The notes: generated by a model not told the origin, from the sequence alone. Shown: positions 1 through 9,391, counted from the first letter of the stretch. The stretch is DNA of 64,000 nt from an uncultured Actinobaculum sp. (GCA_938020505.1 CALIHR010000015.1:1-64000); one strand, 5' to 3'. Made by a program: numbers and translations.

Positions 1-191
1 CGACTGCGTCGGCCGGCGCCCCGCTCGATCACCCCGCCAAACGCGGCGATTTCCCACCCTGAAACGTTGAGTTTCCCGGCGTCCGGCGCCGCATCCATTT
101 CGGCAGAGTCCTGAGTCCTCAACCATTGCGCGACGCCCTTCTCTTCGGCGACCCGTTCGAGAAACCCTGGAAACTTCCGCCTTGCCTGAAT
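1..191 (-). CDS. partial ORF at left edge, function unknown
   Basis: An open frame runs from just after an in-frame TGA (192-194) to the window edge and would continue leftward. It translates to a plausible protein (KFPGFLERVAEEKGVAQWL near the start), and the two alternative minus-strand readings of the same stretch look like out-of-frame GC-rich sequence. There is no ATG, GTG or TTG near its beginning; the first possible starts are an internal TTG and ATG. It may be the remnant of a gene that lost its 5' end, or a frameshifted last gene of the minus-strand operon at 239-2976. I do not recognise a family. Confidence 0.25.
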   Translation of the reverse strand, partial: MQARRKFPGFLERVAEEKGVAQWLRTQDSAEMDAAPDAGKLNVSGWEIAAFGGVIERGAGRRS

Positions 192-238
192 TCAAACCGA
201 CCATCAATGAGTGGGACCCCTCGTCTCCCGTTTTCACG

Positions 239-595
239 CTATGGCATACGTCTCGTGCGGATGCCAGGTCTGTCCGAATGAACATCGCTTCTTTCCAAAG
301 CCCTGCTGAAACGGTCGAACATCGCCTTCGTCTTGTCATCGGTCTCGTTGTAGATCGTCTCCGACTCTCTGAGCGCCTCGCTGAAGGCGCGCAGAGCATC
401 CGTCATTTCCTTCGCCATGCCGTCGACGAAACGTCCGACCTCGTCAGCGGCCACACCCGAGCTTCCGCCTTTCATCACAACCGACACTTGACCCAAGTCA
501 TCGCCGACCTTCAGTTTCGCGCTGCATTCAGCTGCTTGATCAGAGCGCCTAGCAGCTTCCGAAAGGCTTCCGCCTCGCATTTGCAAACTGGACAT
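239..595 (-). CDS. small helical WXG/Esx-like protein
   Basis: A 118-aa protein predicted to be almost entirely alpha-helical, without signal peptide or membrane segment. I chose the ATG at 595 because GAAGGA lies at the right distance upstream; an ATG two codons earlier (601) sits on top of that site. The middle reads as a hydrophobic/charged amphipathic pattern (DEVGRFVDGMAKEMTDALRA) like small type VII secretion substrates, but no clear WxG turn is visible, so membership is inferred. It is third in a minus-strand series after an alpha/beta hydrolase and an LppA-like protein, with gaps of about 90-130 bp. The context suggests a chaperone-like or secreted partner of the hydrolase. Confidence 0.5.
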   Translation of the reverse strand: MSSLQMRGGSLSEAARRSDQAAECSAKLKVGDDLGQVSVVMKGGSSGVAADEVGRFVDGMAKEMTDALRAFSEALRESETIYNETDDKTKAMFDRFSRALERSDVHSDRPGIRTRRMP

Positions 596-684
596 ATTCA
601 TCCTTCTTTCTATTTGGGTTGCAAGCGTCACCAAGCACCCGTGAACTCTCACTAGAAATTGCCGCCGACAAGTAGGCGCTTGAA

Positions 685-1182
685 TCAGGGAAGCGGACGG
701 CAGCCAGTTGTGTAACGCATTGAAAAAGTCGGCGTATCACCAGCTAAGACGACTCCAACGTAGCCGCCGTCATCAACGTTGAAATAGTTGACTTCGCTGA
801 CATCTCCTTCAGAAATGTCGATTGCCTCGGTGAAGCCCAATGGCGCGATCTCTTGGCGCACTATCTCCAACAGCTCGGGGAAACACCCTTGCGGGATCCC
901 CGGGGTCATACCCTGCCGCGAAGTCTCGGCTCCGCCGATTTCCCCTCCCTCGTCGCAAGTTCCGATTTCCTCTGCGAGGGGGTCGATCCACGTCCATTGA
1001 CGGGGCCCAAGCTCCCAATCAATGCGTTCGCGAGCCCGCGCTAAAGCCTTCGTCAGGCCTTGGCGCGCAGACTCTATGTCCACTCGGGCTCTAAAGGGCT
1101 TTTGACCCTTGTAAAAGGGACTTTGCTGGCCGCCCACGTGTCCCTCCTCCTGGTGGGAAGGACGTCTAAATAGTTCGGACAC
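685..1182 (-). CDS. LppA-like domain protein without signal peptide
   Basis: A 165-aa protein starting with GTG at 1182, preceded by GAGGAACC. The C-terminal half resembles the mycobacterial/actinobacterial LppA lipoprotein family: a W..IDPL segment, a CDEGGE-like cysteine region, and a final strand ending RYTTGCRPLP. Typical LppA proteins begin with a lipoprotein signal; this one begins MSELFRRPSHQEEGHV and has no hydrophobic N-terminus. It is therefore either cytoplasmic or a 5'-remodelled copy. LppA-type proteins are often encoded beside toxins of the alpha/beta-hydrolase or ADP-ribosyltransferase type, so an immunity role for the upstream hydrolase is possible, but this is inference from position only. 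Confidence 0.45.
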   Translation of the reverse strand: MSELFRRPSHQEEGHVGGQQSPFYKGQKPFRARVDIESARQGLTKALARARERIDWELGPRQWTWIDPLAEEIGTCDEGGEIGGAETSRQGMTPGIPQGCFPELLEIVRQEIAPLGFTEAIDISEGDVSEVNYFNVDDGGYVGVVLAGDTPTFSMRYTTGCRPLP

Positions 1183-1308
1183 GGTTCCTCACTTCCTTTC
1201 TTTTGAGCGTCTATGTCGGCGCCTCGTATTTTGACCGTTGGAACGGGCACCCGTCTCACAGTGCCCACGCATTTGCGTCTCGCTCTCAGCCAAAGCCGGC
1301 ATTCCCGG

Positions 1309-2976
1309 CTAATCCCGACTTTCTCTGGCCGTAATCTTCGCGAGCAGGCTCTGGGATTTGCTCCCCTCTTTGAGATAGACGCAATGGGCTTTCAGCGGAT
1401 TGACCGTTCCGGAGCCTCCGGGGTCAAGCCTTGTGAATCCAGAGTCCGACGAGTAGGGATCCGGCCCTAAGACCCCGCCGACCAGCCCTATGAAGTCGTT
1501 GCCATAGCGCATGACATACGAGTGGCCTTTGGGGACGTTCAACCCCGAAGCTTTCTCCTTCACGCCAGGCGAGCCGTACACCGCGTAATCATCGACGACA
1601 CCGGGACGCACCTGTGCGAGCCCGTAAGACGACGTCGTCGAACCGTAAGAGTGCCCGATGACAGTCTGATGCACGGGCCTTCCCGCGGCCCTCCGAAGAT
1701 CCGATATTCCTTCTAGATGCTTCGCCAAAGGACCTCCGCCGAGCTCGGCCGGCTTTCTGTCCGCAGCCTCTATGATTCCCGGTGGACAATCATATCCAAT
1801 CCATGCCGTGGCGGCCACGGATCCGCGCCCCTCCGCTTCAGCCCTATTCCGAAGATTCTCCATATCGGCGACCAACGATGGAGCACTGTTCTTGACGTTC
1901 GTGCTCACTCCGGGCACGAACGTCGCAACATGCTTGGCTTTGTCGACGTCGCCGATGGTTAAAGCGGCGTGCATGTGTTTATGCCCCTCAGCGCCGGTAG
2001 GCGGATCGTACAAATATAGCTGACAGTCTCGATGTTCGCGCATCACTTTCTTGATGGCTCTCAGCTCGTCTAGACGCTCATTCAACTGCTTCGGCTCCCC
2101 GGCACTCGAACTCGATTGTCTAATCTTGTTGGCGAGCTCGTTGTAATCATGATCGACTCGGTGGGAATTGATCTCGCTTCGCGACGCCGCCTCTACGCCG
2201 TCCATGTTTCCAAGCCGAGCGTATCCTCTGCTGTTTCCTTCGTTGATCTCCTTTTTGGCTTGAGAAACGACGTCTTTCTTCTGCTGCGCCGTCATCGAGC
2301 CCCACCAGGCAGCCGTTTCCTCCGTGCTCGCATCTGCACGCGGCAGATCAGGAAGGTGCAAACGCTCCGAATCGCGTCCTCGACGCGGCAAGGACTCATC
2401 TCCACTGACGGCCCTCAAAGAAGTCGTGTACTGTTCGTCAACCTCTTCGGCTTTCCTGCAAGCATCGTCAACAATCTGTTGACACTCTTTCAATCGAGCT
2501 TCACGTTCTGCTTTTCGGAGTGCGACTTCCGGCAGGAGGAGTGCCTGTCCGATCGTTTCCAGCGGTTTTATAAACAGATTTCCTATGAAAGTCAAAGGGT
2601 CGGAAGCCGAGGGCATCAATTCGACCGGATGGGGATCCGTCACAATCCCATCGTCTGAAATGACGAATTCATTGAAATAGGCATTCGATTGAGCCTCCTT
2701 GACGAGAGACTCAACTTTTCCGACGCCGTCCTGAGCCTCGGCCGTCGTCTTTACGATTGTGCTGAGCGAACTTGCGCATCTGTCACTCACCCTGCCGATT
2801 CCCGCCAAGCGTTTCTGGGCCACGCCTGCAGCCACTCCACGCCAACCGGAGGCGACATCAATGAGCTCGATACCGTCTTGCACTTCGGTGATGATGCGAC
2901 GTTCTCCAATGAGATCATCGACCACTTTGCCCACGCTGTCGCTTTTCCATGTTTTCACATCCGCCCAGGTGACCAT
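1309..2976 (-). CDS. DUF1023-type alpha/beta hydrolase with helical N-terminus
   Basis: A 555-aa protein from ATG 2976, chosen because GAAAGGG lies six bases upstream; an earlier in-frame ATG at 3105 would add a hydrophobic but SD-less leader. Residues 1-300 are helical, with the N-terminus VTWADVKTWKSD resembling the WXG-type N-domains of actinobacterial hydrolases. The C-terminal part contains a nucleophile elbow GHSYGS near residue 440 and a YGSPGV motif after it, typical of the DUF1023 (Abhydrolase_8) family. No signal peptide is seen. Such proteins are common in type VII secretion-linked loci of actinobacteria. The substrate is unknown; lipase/esterase or toxin activity are both possible. 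An AT-rich stretch upstream probably holds the promoter. Confidence 0.75.
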   Translation of the reverse strand: MVTWADVKTWKSDSVGKVVDDLIGERRIITEVQDGIELIDVASGWRGVAAGVAQKRLAGIGRVSDRCASSLSTIVKTTAEAQDGVGKVESLVKEAQSNAYFNEFVISDDGIVTDPHPVELMPSASDPLTFIGNLFIKPLETIGQALLLPEVALRKAEREARLKECQQIVDDACRKAEEVDEQYTTSLRAVSGDESLPRRGRDSERLHLPDLPRADASTEETAAWWGSMTAQQKKDVVSQAKKEINEGNSRGYARLGNMDGVEAASRSEINSHRVDHDYNELANKIRQSSSSAGEPKQLNERLDELRAIKKVMREHRDCQLYLYDPPTGAEGHKHMHAALTIGDVDKAKHVATFVPGVSTNVKNSAPSLVADMENLRNRAEAEGRGSVAATAWIGYDCPPGIIEAADRKPAELGGGPLAKHLEGISDLRRAAGRPVHQTVIGHSYGSTTSSYGLAQVRPGVVDDYAVYGSPGVKEKASGLNVPKGHSYVMRYGNDFIGLVGGVLGPDPYSSDSGFTRLDPGGSGTVNPLKAHCVYLKEGSKSQSLLAKITARESRD

Positions 2977-3557
2977 TTCCATCCCTTTCGTCGTTTGTGT
3001 CCCTTGACGCCCATGGAAGTCAGCTCTCATGCCAACACCCAATACAATCAAGTTAATAAAACAAATCGACTCAAATAAATATAAAAACTGATAAAAAGAA
3101 TTCATATATAAGAAATAATGTTGTTAAAATCAAAACATTAGAATACAAGTAAGAGACTTCACCCGGCATTGAGACCGGCCCAAGTTTCGAAACACGCCCC
3201 ACGTCTTGAAAGAGCACAGGCTTCCCCGGGGTTTCCCAGGATTAACTCATGACGGCCTAAGGATGGGCGGGTTATATAGACGGTGTCAGCAGGACGGGCA
3301 AGCGATCCCAACGATCCGCACTTGTCAGTTCAGCAGACGCGATGAATGTGTTGTGTGCAGTGAGCCGACGAAGAAAGGCGGTGGCATGCGCAGACAAGCA
3401 AGCATCGCCGCCAGGCTCAAGCGGTTCGTTCCCTTCGCCGCTTGACACTTCGACGGTGGCATTTGGCGGGAGGCGTTGGCATGGAGCGCCTCCCGCCAAT
3501 ACTGTTTCTCGGGCCCAAACCCCGCCCTTCAATCGGAGCGAGTAGAGTGGCCAGACT
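2977..3557. other. intergenic region with AT-rich promoter zone
   Basis: About 580 bp between the divergent hydrolase and fructosamine kinase genes. Positions 3045-3150 are strikingly A/T-rich compared with everything around them and probably contain the promoter of the minus-strand operon, although no single -35/-10 pair stands out. The rest is ordinary GC-rich spacer; no open frame there looks like a gene. A strong hairpin at 3463-3499 is listed separately. TAGAGT at 3543-3548, nine bases before the kinase ATG, is a candidate -10 box. Confidence 0.5.
3463..3499. terminator. 13-bp perfect hairpin, terminator-like
   Basis: TTGGCGGGAGGCG (3463-3475) is perfectly complementary to CGCCTCCCGCCAA (3487-3499), with an 11-base loop. 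There is no long T-run on either side (TACTGTTTCTC follows on the plus strand). No gene ends immediately upstream on the plus strand, so it could be a remnant terminator, a transcript-stabilising hairpin or a protein-binding site. Confidence 0.4.
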
Positions 3558-4445
3558 ATGACTGCAAGCTTCACCAAACGTGCGAGCAAGCGAGCGACAG
3601 CCGCGGAGGCAGCCAGCTTGGCCGATCTGGCGCGCGCCGCGCGAGCCGGCGGCGCACCGGTCGTGCGGCTCCTCCGTGCAACAGCCACGAGCCTCGACAC
3701 GGCAAGGCTTTCCGCCGCCACAGCCTCCCCCGCGGCGGCGGAGGAATTCGGCCGCAGACTCGCCGCCACCCACGCCTTTTGCCCCGAAGGTTCAAGGGGC
3801 TTCGGCCAGGCCCCCGCCGGCCTCGTCAACGCCGACGGCGCCGCAAGCGACGGCGTCATGGGCGCAGCCGCGCTCCCCCTCGTCGGACCCGGCCTCTCCC
3901 GCCGCTTCGGCGAGTTCTACGCGCAAGACAGGCTCCTGCCCTACCTCGCCGACGCCCGCCGCAACGGATCCATCGGCTCCGAGGGCACGGCCGTCCTCGA
4001 ACGTCTGACAGAACGGTTGAACGACGGCGAATTCGACGCCCCGCAACCAGTCTCCGTCCAGACGGACGCTGCCCTCCTTCACGGCGACCTGTGGGCGGGA
4101 AACGTCATGTGGGCGTCGCGCGAGTCGGCGGAGACCGCGGCCGAAGGACTCAGCCCGTCGGAAGCGGCGGCCAACGCGAGGAACCGCCGGGACGACGTCG
4201 TCGGCGTCCTCATCGACCCCGCCTGCCACGGCGGGCACGCCGAGTCCGACCTCGCGCAGCTGACGGTGTTCGGCGCGCCCTTCGTCGACCGGATCTACTC
4301 GGCTTACAACGAGGTCTCGCCCCTGGCCGACGGATGGCGCGAACGCGTGGGCCTGCATCGGCTCCACATCCTCATCGTCCACGCCGCGCTGTTCGGCGGC
4401 GGCTACGGGCGGCAAACCGTCGACGAAGCCCGGCGATACATCTGA
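3558..4445 (+). CDS. fructosamine kinase family protein
   Basis: 295 aa, the usual length for the fructosamine-3-kinase/ketosamine kinase family of APH-like phosphotransferases. The catalytic loop HGDLWAGN is at residues ~175-182 and the metal-binding IDPA motif follows at ~219, with the family-typical GGHAESDLA after it. The family phosphorylates the sugar of glycated proteins or free fructosamines so that they deglycate; it is cytosolic. The N-terminal ~50 residues are alanine-rich and lack an obvious P-loop motif. There is no good Shine-Dalgarno; TAGAGT at 3543-3548 suggests transcription starting two or three bases before the ATG (near-leaderless). It stands alone upstream of purB. Confidence 0.85.
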   Translation: MTASFTKRASKRATAAEAASLADLARAARAGGAPVVRLLRATATSLDTARLSAATASPAAAEEFGRRLAATHAFCPEGSRGFGQAPAGLVNADGAASDGVMGAAALPLVGPGLSRRFGEFYAQDRLLPYLADARRNGSIGSEGTAVLERLTERLNDGEFDAPQPVSVQTDAALLHGDLWAGNVMWASRESAETAAEGLSPSEAAANARNRRDDVVGVLIDPACHGGHAESDLAQLTVFGAPFVDRIYSAYNEVSPLADGWRERVGLHRLHILIVHAALFGGGYGRQTVDEARRYI

Positions 4446-4668
4446 GCGCCGCCCCGCGCCCGGCTGTGCGAACTAATGCTCCACGCCGCGCCGCCACTCG
4501 GGCGCAGCACGCCGCGCCGCCAACTCGACACTCGCACGCACGCCGACCTGACACTCGCGCGGGCAACCGCACGCCGCACCCGCCGGCCGTTCGCATGCGC
4601 GTCTGCCTGCCGCCGCACCCGCCCGTTCGCACAGGCAACCGCCCCGCCGTTCGTGGGAGAATGACGCC

Positions 4669-6234
4669 ATGATTACGCTCGGGCCTTTGGACGGCCGTTA
4701 TCGCGAAACCGTTGCCCCGCTCACCGCCTTCCTTTCCGAGGCAGCGCTCAATCGCGCCAGAATCGCCGTCGAGGTGGAATGGCTCATCTTCCTTTCGCAA
4801 AACGAGGTGTTCCCGGGAGCCCCCGTCGTCTCCGAGGCCGACGTCGCCTACCTGCGGGCGATCCCCCAAAAGTTCGGCGAAGCGGAGATAGCCGAGCACG
4901 CCGCGATCGAGGCCGAGACGAAGCACGACGTCAAGGCCGTGGAGTACCTCATCAAGCGGCGGATGGAGGCGGCGCCCGCCGTCGTCGGGCCGAACACCGC
5001 CCTTCCCAGCCTGACAGAAATGGTCCACGCTCTGTGCACCTCCGAGGACGTCAACAACCTCGCCTACGCCCTGTGCATCAAAGGCGCAGTGACCGACGTG
5101 TGGTTCCCCGCAGCGCTCAAACTCCACGACGCGCTCGCCGAACTTGCGCATGCGCACGCGGATCTGCCCATGCTCTCGCGCACGCACGGGCAGACGGCCA
5201 CGCCCACCACCGTCGGCAAGGAAATGGCCGTTTTCGCCCACCGTCTGAGCCGCCAGCTCCGCAGGATCGCGAGCGCCGACTACCTCGGCAAGATCAACGG
5301 CGCCACGGGAACTTTCGGCGCGCACGTCGCCGCACTGCCCGACGCCGACTGGCCCGCCCTCTCGCGCGCCTTCGTCGAAGGCCTCGGCCTCGTGTGGAAC
5401 CCGCTGACCACCCAGATCGAGCCGCACGACTGGCAGGCCGACCTCTTCTCCGACGTCGTCCACGCGAACCGCATCGCCCACAACCTCGCCACCGACATGT
5501 GGACGTACATCTCGCTCGACTACTTCCACCAAAACCTGGCCGCCCAGGGCACAACCGGCTCCTCGACGATGCCGCACAAGGTCAACCCCATCCGCTTCGA
5601 AAACGCCGAGGCGAACCTCGAGGTCTCCTCGGCGCTGTTCGCAACGCTCGCCGAGACGCTCGTCACCTCGCGGCTTCAGCGCGACCTCAGCGATTCGACG
5701 ACGCAGCGCAACATCGGCGTCGCCTTCGGGCACTCGCTGCTGGCTCTCGACAACCTCGTGCGCGGGCTCGCCGGCGTAGACCCCAACCCGCAAAAGCTCG
5801 CCGAGGACCTCGACGCCTCGTGGGAGGTTCTGGGCGAACCGATCCAGCAAGCCATGCGCGCGGCCGGGCTCGGCGGCGCAACGGGAATGGGCAACCCCTA
5901 CGAGCGCTTGAAGGAGCTGACGCGGGGGCGCAAGGTCACGGCCGAGGACATGCGCGAAGCGATCGCCTCGTTGGGCATGCCCGACGACGTCGCAGCGCGC
6001 CTGACGGCGTTGACCCCCGCGAGCTACACCGGGCTGGCCGCCCGGCTGGTCGGATTCCTCGACGGCGCCGCGTACTTCAGCGGGGCGGGGGCTGCCGGCA
6101 GCATCAGACACTCCGGCGACGCCCCGCAGCCCAGCGGGGCGGGGGCCTCCAACGACGCGGCGGTCCCCGGGGAAGCCGGGCACGCGGCACCGGCCGAGCG
6201 CGGGGCGGCGTCCGAGTCCGACGGCCGCCCATAA
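4669..6234 (+). CDS. purB: adenylosuccinate lyase
   Basis: Catalyses two steps of purine synthesis: cleavage of SAICAR to AICAR and of adenylosuccinate to AMP, releasing fumarate; a cytosolic homotetramer. The fumarase/aspartase-superfamily signature SSTMPHKVNP lies at ~298-308 and the catalytic histidine region SRTHGQTATPTT at ~170. Residues 1-465 match the ~456-aa E. coli-type PurB. The last ~55 residues are a low-complexity Gly/Ala/Ser/Pro extension not needed for the fold. No strong Shine-Dalgarno is apparent apart from GGGAG nine bases upstream; GAGAAT at 4657-4662 sits six bases before ATG in the same geometry as the leaderless promoters elsewhere in the window. Confidence 0.95.
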   Translation: MITLGPLDGRYRETVAPLTAFLSEAALNRARIAVEVEWLIFLSQNEVFPGAPVVSEADVAYLRAIPQKFGEAEIAEHAAIEAETKHDVKAVEYLIKRRMEAAPAVVGPNTALPSLTEMVHALCTSEDVNNLAYALCIKGAVTDVWFPAALKLHDALAELAHAHADLPMLSRTHGQTATPTTVGKEMAVFAHRLSRQLRRIASADYLGKINGATGTFGAHVAALPDADWPALSRAFVEGLGLVWNPLTTQIEPHDWQADLFSDVVHANRIAHNLATDMWTYISLDYFHQNLAAQGTTGSSTMPHKVNPIRFENAEANLEVSSALFATLAETLVTSRLQRDLSDSTTQRNIGVAFGHSLLALDNLVRGLAGVDPNPQKLAEDLDASWEVLGEPIQQAMRAAGLGGATGMGNPYERLKELTRGRKVTAEDMREAIASLGMPDDVAARLTALTPASYTGLAARLVGFLDGAAYFSGAGAAGSIRHSGDAPQPSGAGASNDAAVPGEAGHAAPAERGAASESDGRP

Positions 6235-6853
6235 GACCAAGAAATGCGCGATGCGTCCATGAAAAGTGCCTTTTTGGCTCAAAAGTGCCTTCATATTCAA
6301 AAAGAACGTCTTTCGGGCCAGCCGGTTTCGCCGACGCTAAACGGTTCTGCCGATACGAGATGCCGCCAACGACGGCAGACGGTTTCCGGCACACGAAACG
6401 CTCTCGCCAACGGGCAGGCGCTCTGCCGGAACGCAACCTCTCTCGCCAAGGCAACGGTTTCCTCCAAGACGGGAGTCATATCACATGCAAACCGCAGTCA
6501 CTTCCCAGACTCGGCTGTCAAACTAATGGAGGCCTCTTTCGCTTCCCGAGCGGCGCATGCTGCGAGTGATGCGGGCGAGACCAAACGTATCGAACGAGCA
6601 CCGCGCAATCGACGCGTCAAGCGAGCGCTGCGCAATCGCTTGACAAGCACCTCCGTGTGCGACGAACACGCGTGTCACGAAGGCGCACGCCAGCGAGCGT
6701 GTGACGCACGCACGATGTCGCGAGCGGGCGCGCGAAGGATGCACGACGTCAGCGAGCAGCAAGCGCAAGCGGCGCAAACGAGCGCGCAATCGCGCCGATG
6801 AAGCGGGCTGGATCGATAGGTGGACAGAAAAGTAGAGAGAACAAGGAGACCTC
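6235..6853. other. 619-bp intergenic region, no supported gene
   Basis: A plus-strand open frame covers most of it, but the translation is Arg/Ala/Ser-rich without recognisable domains and lacks a ribosome-binding site, so I do not call it. The first part contains AAAAGTGCCT repeated 18 bp apart (near 6259 and 6281) and the second part is rich in GAGCG/CGAGC-type repeats. It ends with AAGGAG serving the DedA gene. It may hold a terminator for purB and a promoter for dedA, neither of which I can place. Confidence 0.35.
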
Positions 6854-7537
6854 GTGCCTCGATTCCTTGCCGCCGCGTCGTCGGCCGATCCTCAGGCGCT
6901 CTCAGGCATCGCCGGATGGGCCGTCGATGTCATGAACGACCTCGGCGGACTCGGCGCCGCGTCCCTCATCGCGCTGGAGAACCTGTTCCCGCCGCTCCCT
7001 TCGGAAGTGATCCTTCCGTTGGCGGGCTTCACGGCGGGCACTGGGAGCGCCAATTTCACGCTGCTCGGGGCGATTCTGTGGTGCACCGCGGGGTCGGTGG
7101 TCGGGGCGTGGGCGCTCTACGGCGTCGGCGCTCTGCTCGGCAGGGAGCGAACGCGCAAGCTCATGGGCAAACTCCCGCTGGTCAAAACCTCGGACATCGA
7201 GAAAACCGAGGCGTTCTTCGACCGGAGGGGAACCTGGACGGTCCTTTTCGGCCGAATGATCCCGATCTTCCGCTCCCTCATCTCGATTCCGGCGGGCGTG
7301 ACGCGCATGAGCTTCTGGAAGTTCACCGCCTTGACGACGGCGGGGTCCGCGGTGTGGAACACGATCCTCATCTGGGCAGGCCACGCCCTCGGCTCGAATT
7401 GGACGAAGGTGGAAGGCTACGTCGGGATACTGACGAAGGTCACGATAGTCGTCTGCCTCCTTGGCGGCGCCCTGTGGATAGCGCTGCGCGTCCGCGCGAA
7501 CAAGCGCAAGCGCGAAGCCGTGGCCGTCGAAAACTGA
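6854..7537 (+). CDS. DedA family membrane protein
   Basis: 227 aa starting at GTG 6854 with AAGGAG seven bases upstream. Two family hallmarks are visible: ENLFPPLPSEVILPLAGF at ~42-59, and GRMIPIFRSLISIPAG at ~133-148, which carries the conserved arginines of the VTT/SNARE-associated domain. Several hydrophobic segments follow, ending in a basic tail (RANKRKRE). DedA proteins are inner-membrane proteins linked to undecaprenyl-phosphate or phospholipid recycling and pH/membrane homeostasis. No operon partner: the next gene is ~290 bp downstream and unrelated. Confidence 0.88.
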   Translation: MPRFLAAASSADPQALSGIAGWAVDVMNDLGGLGAASLIALENLFPPLPSEVILPLAGFTAGTGSANFTLLGAILWCTAGSVVGAWALYGVGALLGRERTRKLMGKLPLVKTSDIEKTEAFFDRRGTWTVLFGRMIPIFRSLISIPAGVTRMSFWKFTALTTAGSAVWNTILIWAGHALGSNWTKVEGYVGILTKVTIVVCLLGGALWIALRVRANKRKREAVAVEN

Positions 7538-7830
7538 GAGGCGGCTGCCTTCGAAAGCACGGCCGCCGGCGGCAAAACGCCGCCGCCTCCGAAACCTGAA
7601 AGGCGGCAACCGCCGAAAGGCATGAGACTGGCGGGGCGTCTCAACCCGCCAAGGCCTAGACGCTCCGCGCGGCTTGCAGGCGGACGGATTGCCTTGCTGC
7701 CTAGACGCTCGGCGCCAGCCGTTCCGCTTTCGCCGCCGCGCCAGAAAGACACCCGCATCGCGGACGATCCGCGCACGGGCCGCTCCGCTCCCGATAGAGT
7801 GAAGAGGGCAATCGGACGGAGGCTGTTCCC

Positions 7831-9237
7831 GTGGACGAAAACTACGAAGACTATCGGATCGACGTCGGCTACCGAATGGCGATAGCGCCTTGGCGCGCGC
7901 GGTCCTACATCGAGGGCGGCAAAGAGGACTTCTGCGGTTTCGCGATCGACGCCGCCCAGGTGAGCGGCATGAGGGAGGTCGGCGACTTCATCGACCTGTT
8001 CTGCGGAGCCATAGCGCCCGCGCAATTCTCCCCTTCCGAGCCGATACACATACTCGAAGTGCCCATCAACCCGTTCGTGCAAGCGTCTCGCGCGGTGGGG
8101 GCCCTCCACCCTGACGCGCTCCTCGGCGGAATCGCCGAAATCTCGCCGTACGACGGCTCGGGGACCGCCAGCGGCGGCGGCTTTTCCACCGACCTGCTGT
8201 GGATAGAGCCCACGCGCCTGACCGCCGGCGCGGAGCTGTGGCGCTACTATCCCCGCAATCCCTTTCCCGAATTATGCGGGATCTACTACGGGACGGCCCT
8301 GGGATGGCGAAACATGCGCACCGGCGAGTTCGTCGCCTCCGCCCCCAGCGACCTCATCGGCCCCGTCGTCAAGAGGGATTGGGCGCAGCTTCCCGTCGAC
8401 GTCGAAATCGAGAAAGGCGAACCCGCGGCCGTGACGATGGTCGCGCCCATGGACCCGCCGCAAGAAGAGGGGTTCAAGCCCGTGTCGAGCGGCATGTGGG
8501 TCAAGCGGATCGAGCTCTCCGAGGACGACGTCGTCTACGAAAACCAAAGGTACGCGACGATCAACCACGTCCAGTCGCGCCTCGTGCGCTTCATGCGAGG
8601 CCAGAGCGGCGAGAAGAGGGTGCTCGCGGTCGCGCGCGCAATCGACGCGAACTATGCAGAAAGCCAGGGCTTCACGCGGCTCGAACCCGGCGTTTTCGCG
8701 TGTTTCCCCACGGTCGCGGAGGTGGCGCCGATACACGTGGACCGGCGGGCAGCCCCGCTCTCGTGGAACACGGCCGGCAAGCCCGCGGTCACCCGCAAAC
8801 GCAAGAAGGAGCGCAGCAACTACGACGTCGCCGAGCTCCTGGAGGAGATAGCGACACTCGTGACCGGCATGGCGCCGCCGAAATGGGAAAGGTGCGACTT
8901 GGTGGTGCAACTCGTGGGGCGAAAGGCACGGGGCGAGGGGCACTTCGTCGTCGACGCCGAGAAGGACGAGAGGGAGTTCGTCGACTCGCTCCCCGTCGCA
9001 ATCTTCAAGTACCTCGCGCAGATCAAAGTGCTCCACGCTCTGCAAGGGCAAGGCGCCCCGCTCGCCTACGCCCTCAGCGTTTTCCGAGGGAGCCTCGAGA
9101 GCTCCGAGATCATACCCTTCCCCGACGAACACCCGCCGATGCTCGAGCACATCGCGTCCGAGGACTGGCAGGAGGAACTCGAGTATTTCCCTCGCGACGA
9201 ACAGCCCGAATGGGCTCGTCGCCTCATGGACCGATGA
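7831..9237 (+). CDS. unknown protein, first of two tandem paralogues; YezG/DUF600-like C-terminus
   Basis: 468 aa from GTG 7831, preceded by GGAGG. It has no signal peptide or membrane segment. Residues 1-320 are an unrecognised domain with motifs shared with the next gene: EDFCGFAIDAAQV, EPIHILEVPINPFV, LHPDALLGG, LLWIEPTRLT, ELWRYYP and GPVVKRDW. From ERSNYDV (~330) onward, the pattern of a helix, W.......V.L.....G..HF.V, and a terminal WQEELEYFPRDEQPEWA resembles the DUF600/YezG immunity fold, seen by eye only. If correct, the protein would be a fused immunity or effector-binding protein. It precedes its paralogue by ~150 bp on the same strand, probably co-transcribed. Confidence 0.5.
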   Translation: MDENYEDYRIDVGYRMAIAPWRARSYIEGGKEDFCGFAIDAAQVSGMREVGDFIDLFCGAIAPAQFSPSEPIHILEVPINPFVQASRAVGALHPDALLGGIAEISPYDGSGTASGGGFSTDLLWIEPTRLTAGAELWRYYPRNPFPELCGIYYGTALGWRNMRTGEFVASAPSDLIGPVVKRDWAQLPVDVEIEKGEPAAVTMVAPMDPPQEEGFKPVSSGMWVKRIELSEDDVVYENQRYATINHVQSRLVRFMRGQSGEKRVLAVARAIDANYAESQGFTRLEPGVFACFPTVAEVAPIHVDRRAAPLSWNTAGKPAVTRKRKKERSNYDVAELLEEIATLVTGMAPPKWERCDLVVQLVGRKARGEGHFVVDAEKDEREFVDSLPVAIFKYLAQIKVLHALQGQGAPLAYALSVFRGSLESSEIIPFPDEHPPMLEHIASEDWQEELEYFPRDEQPEWARRLMDR

Positions 9238-9391
9238 CAAGGCGCCTCATGGGCCAATGAAGTAACGGACGGGCGGAATCGAGTCCCCCCAACCGAACAC
9301 CGAACGGCAGCCTCAACAGAGCAGGCGAAGCCGTGAAGACCAAGAACGTCAAGAAAACCAAGAACGTCAACCCGACGAGCGGAGGAACGCA

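Noticed and set aside
4372..6300. Long minus-strand open frame opposite purB
   Set aside because: It is a GC-driven shadow of purB: the translation is Arg/Gly/Val-rich, without domains, and purB is an unmistakable gene.
6244..6801. 185-residue plus-strand frame between purB and dedA
   Set aside because: No ribosome-binding site, Arg/Ala/Ser-rich composition and no recognisable motif; probably random in GC-rich spacer.
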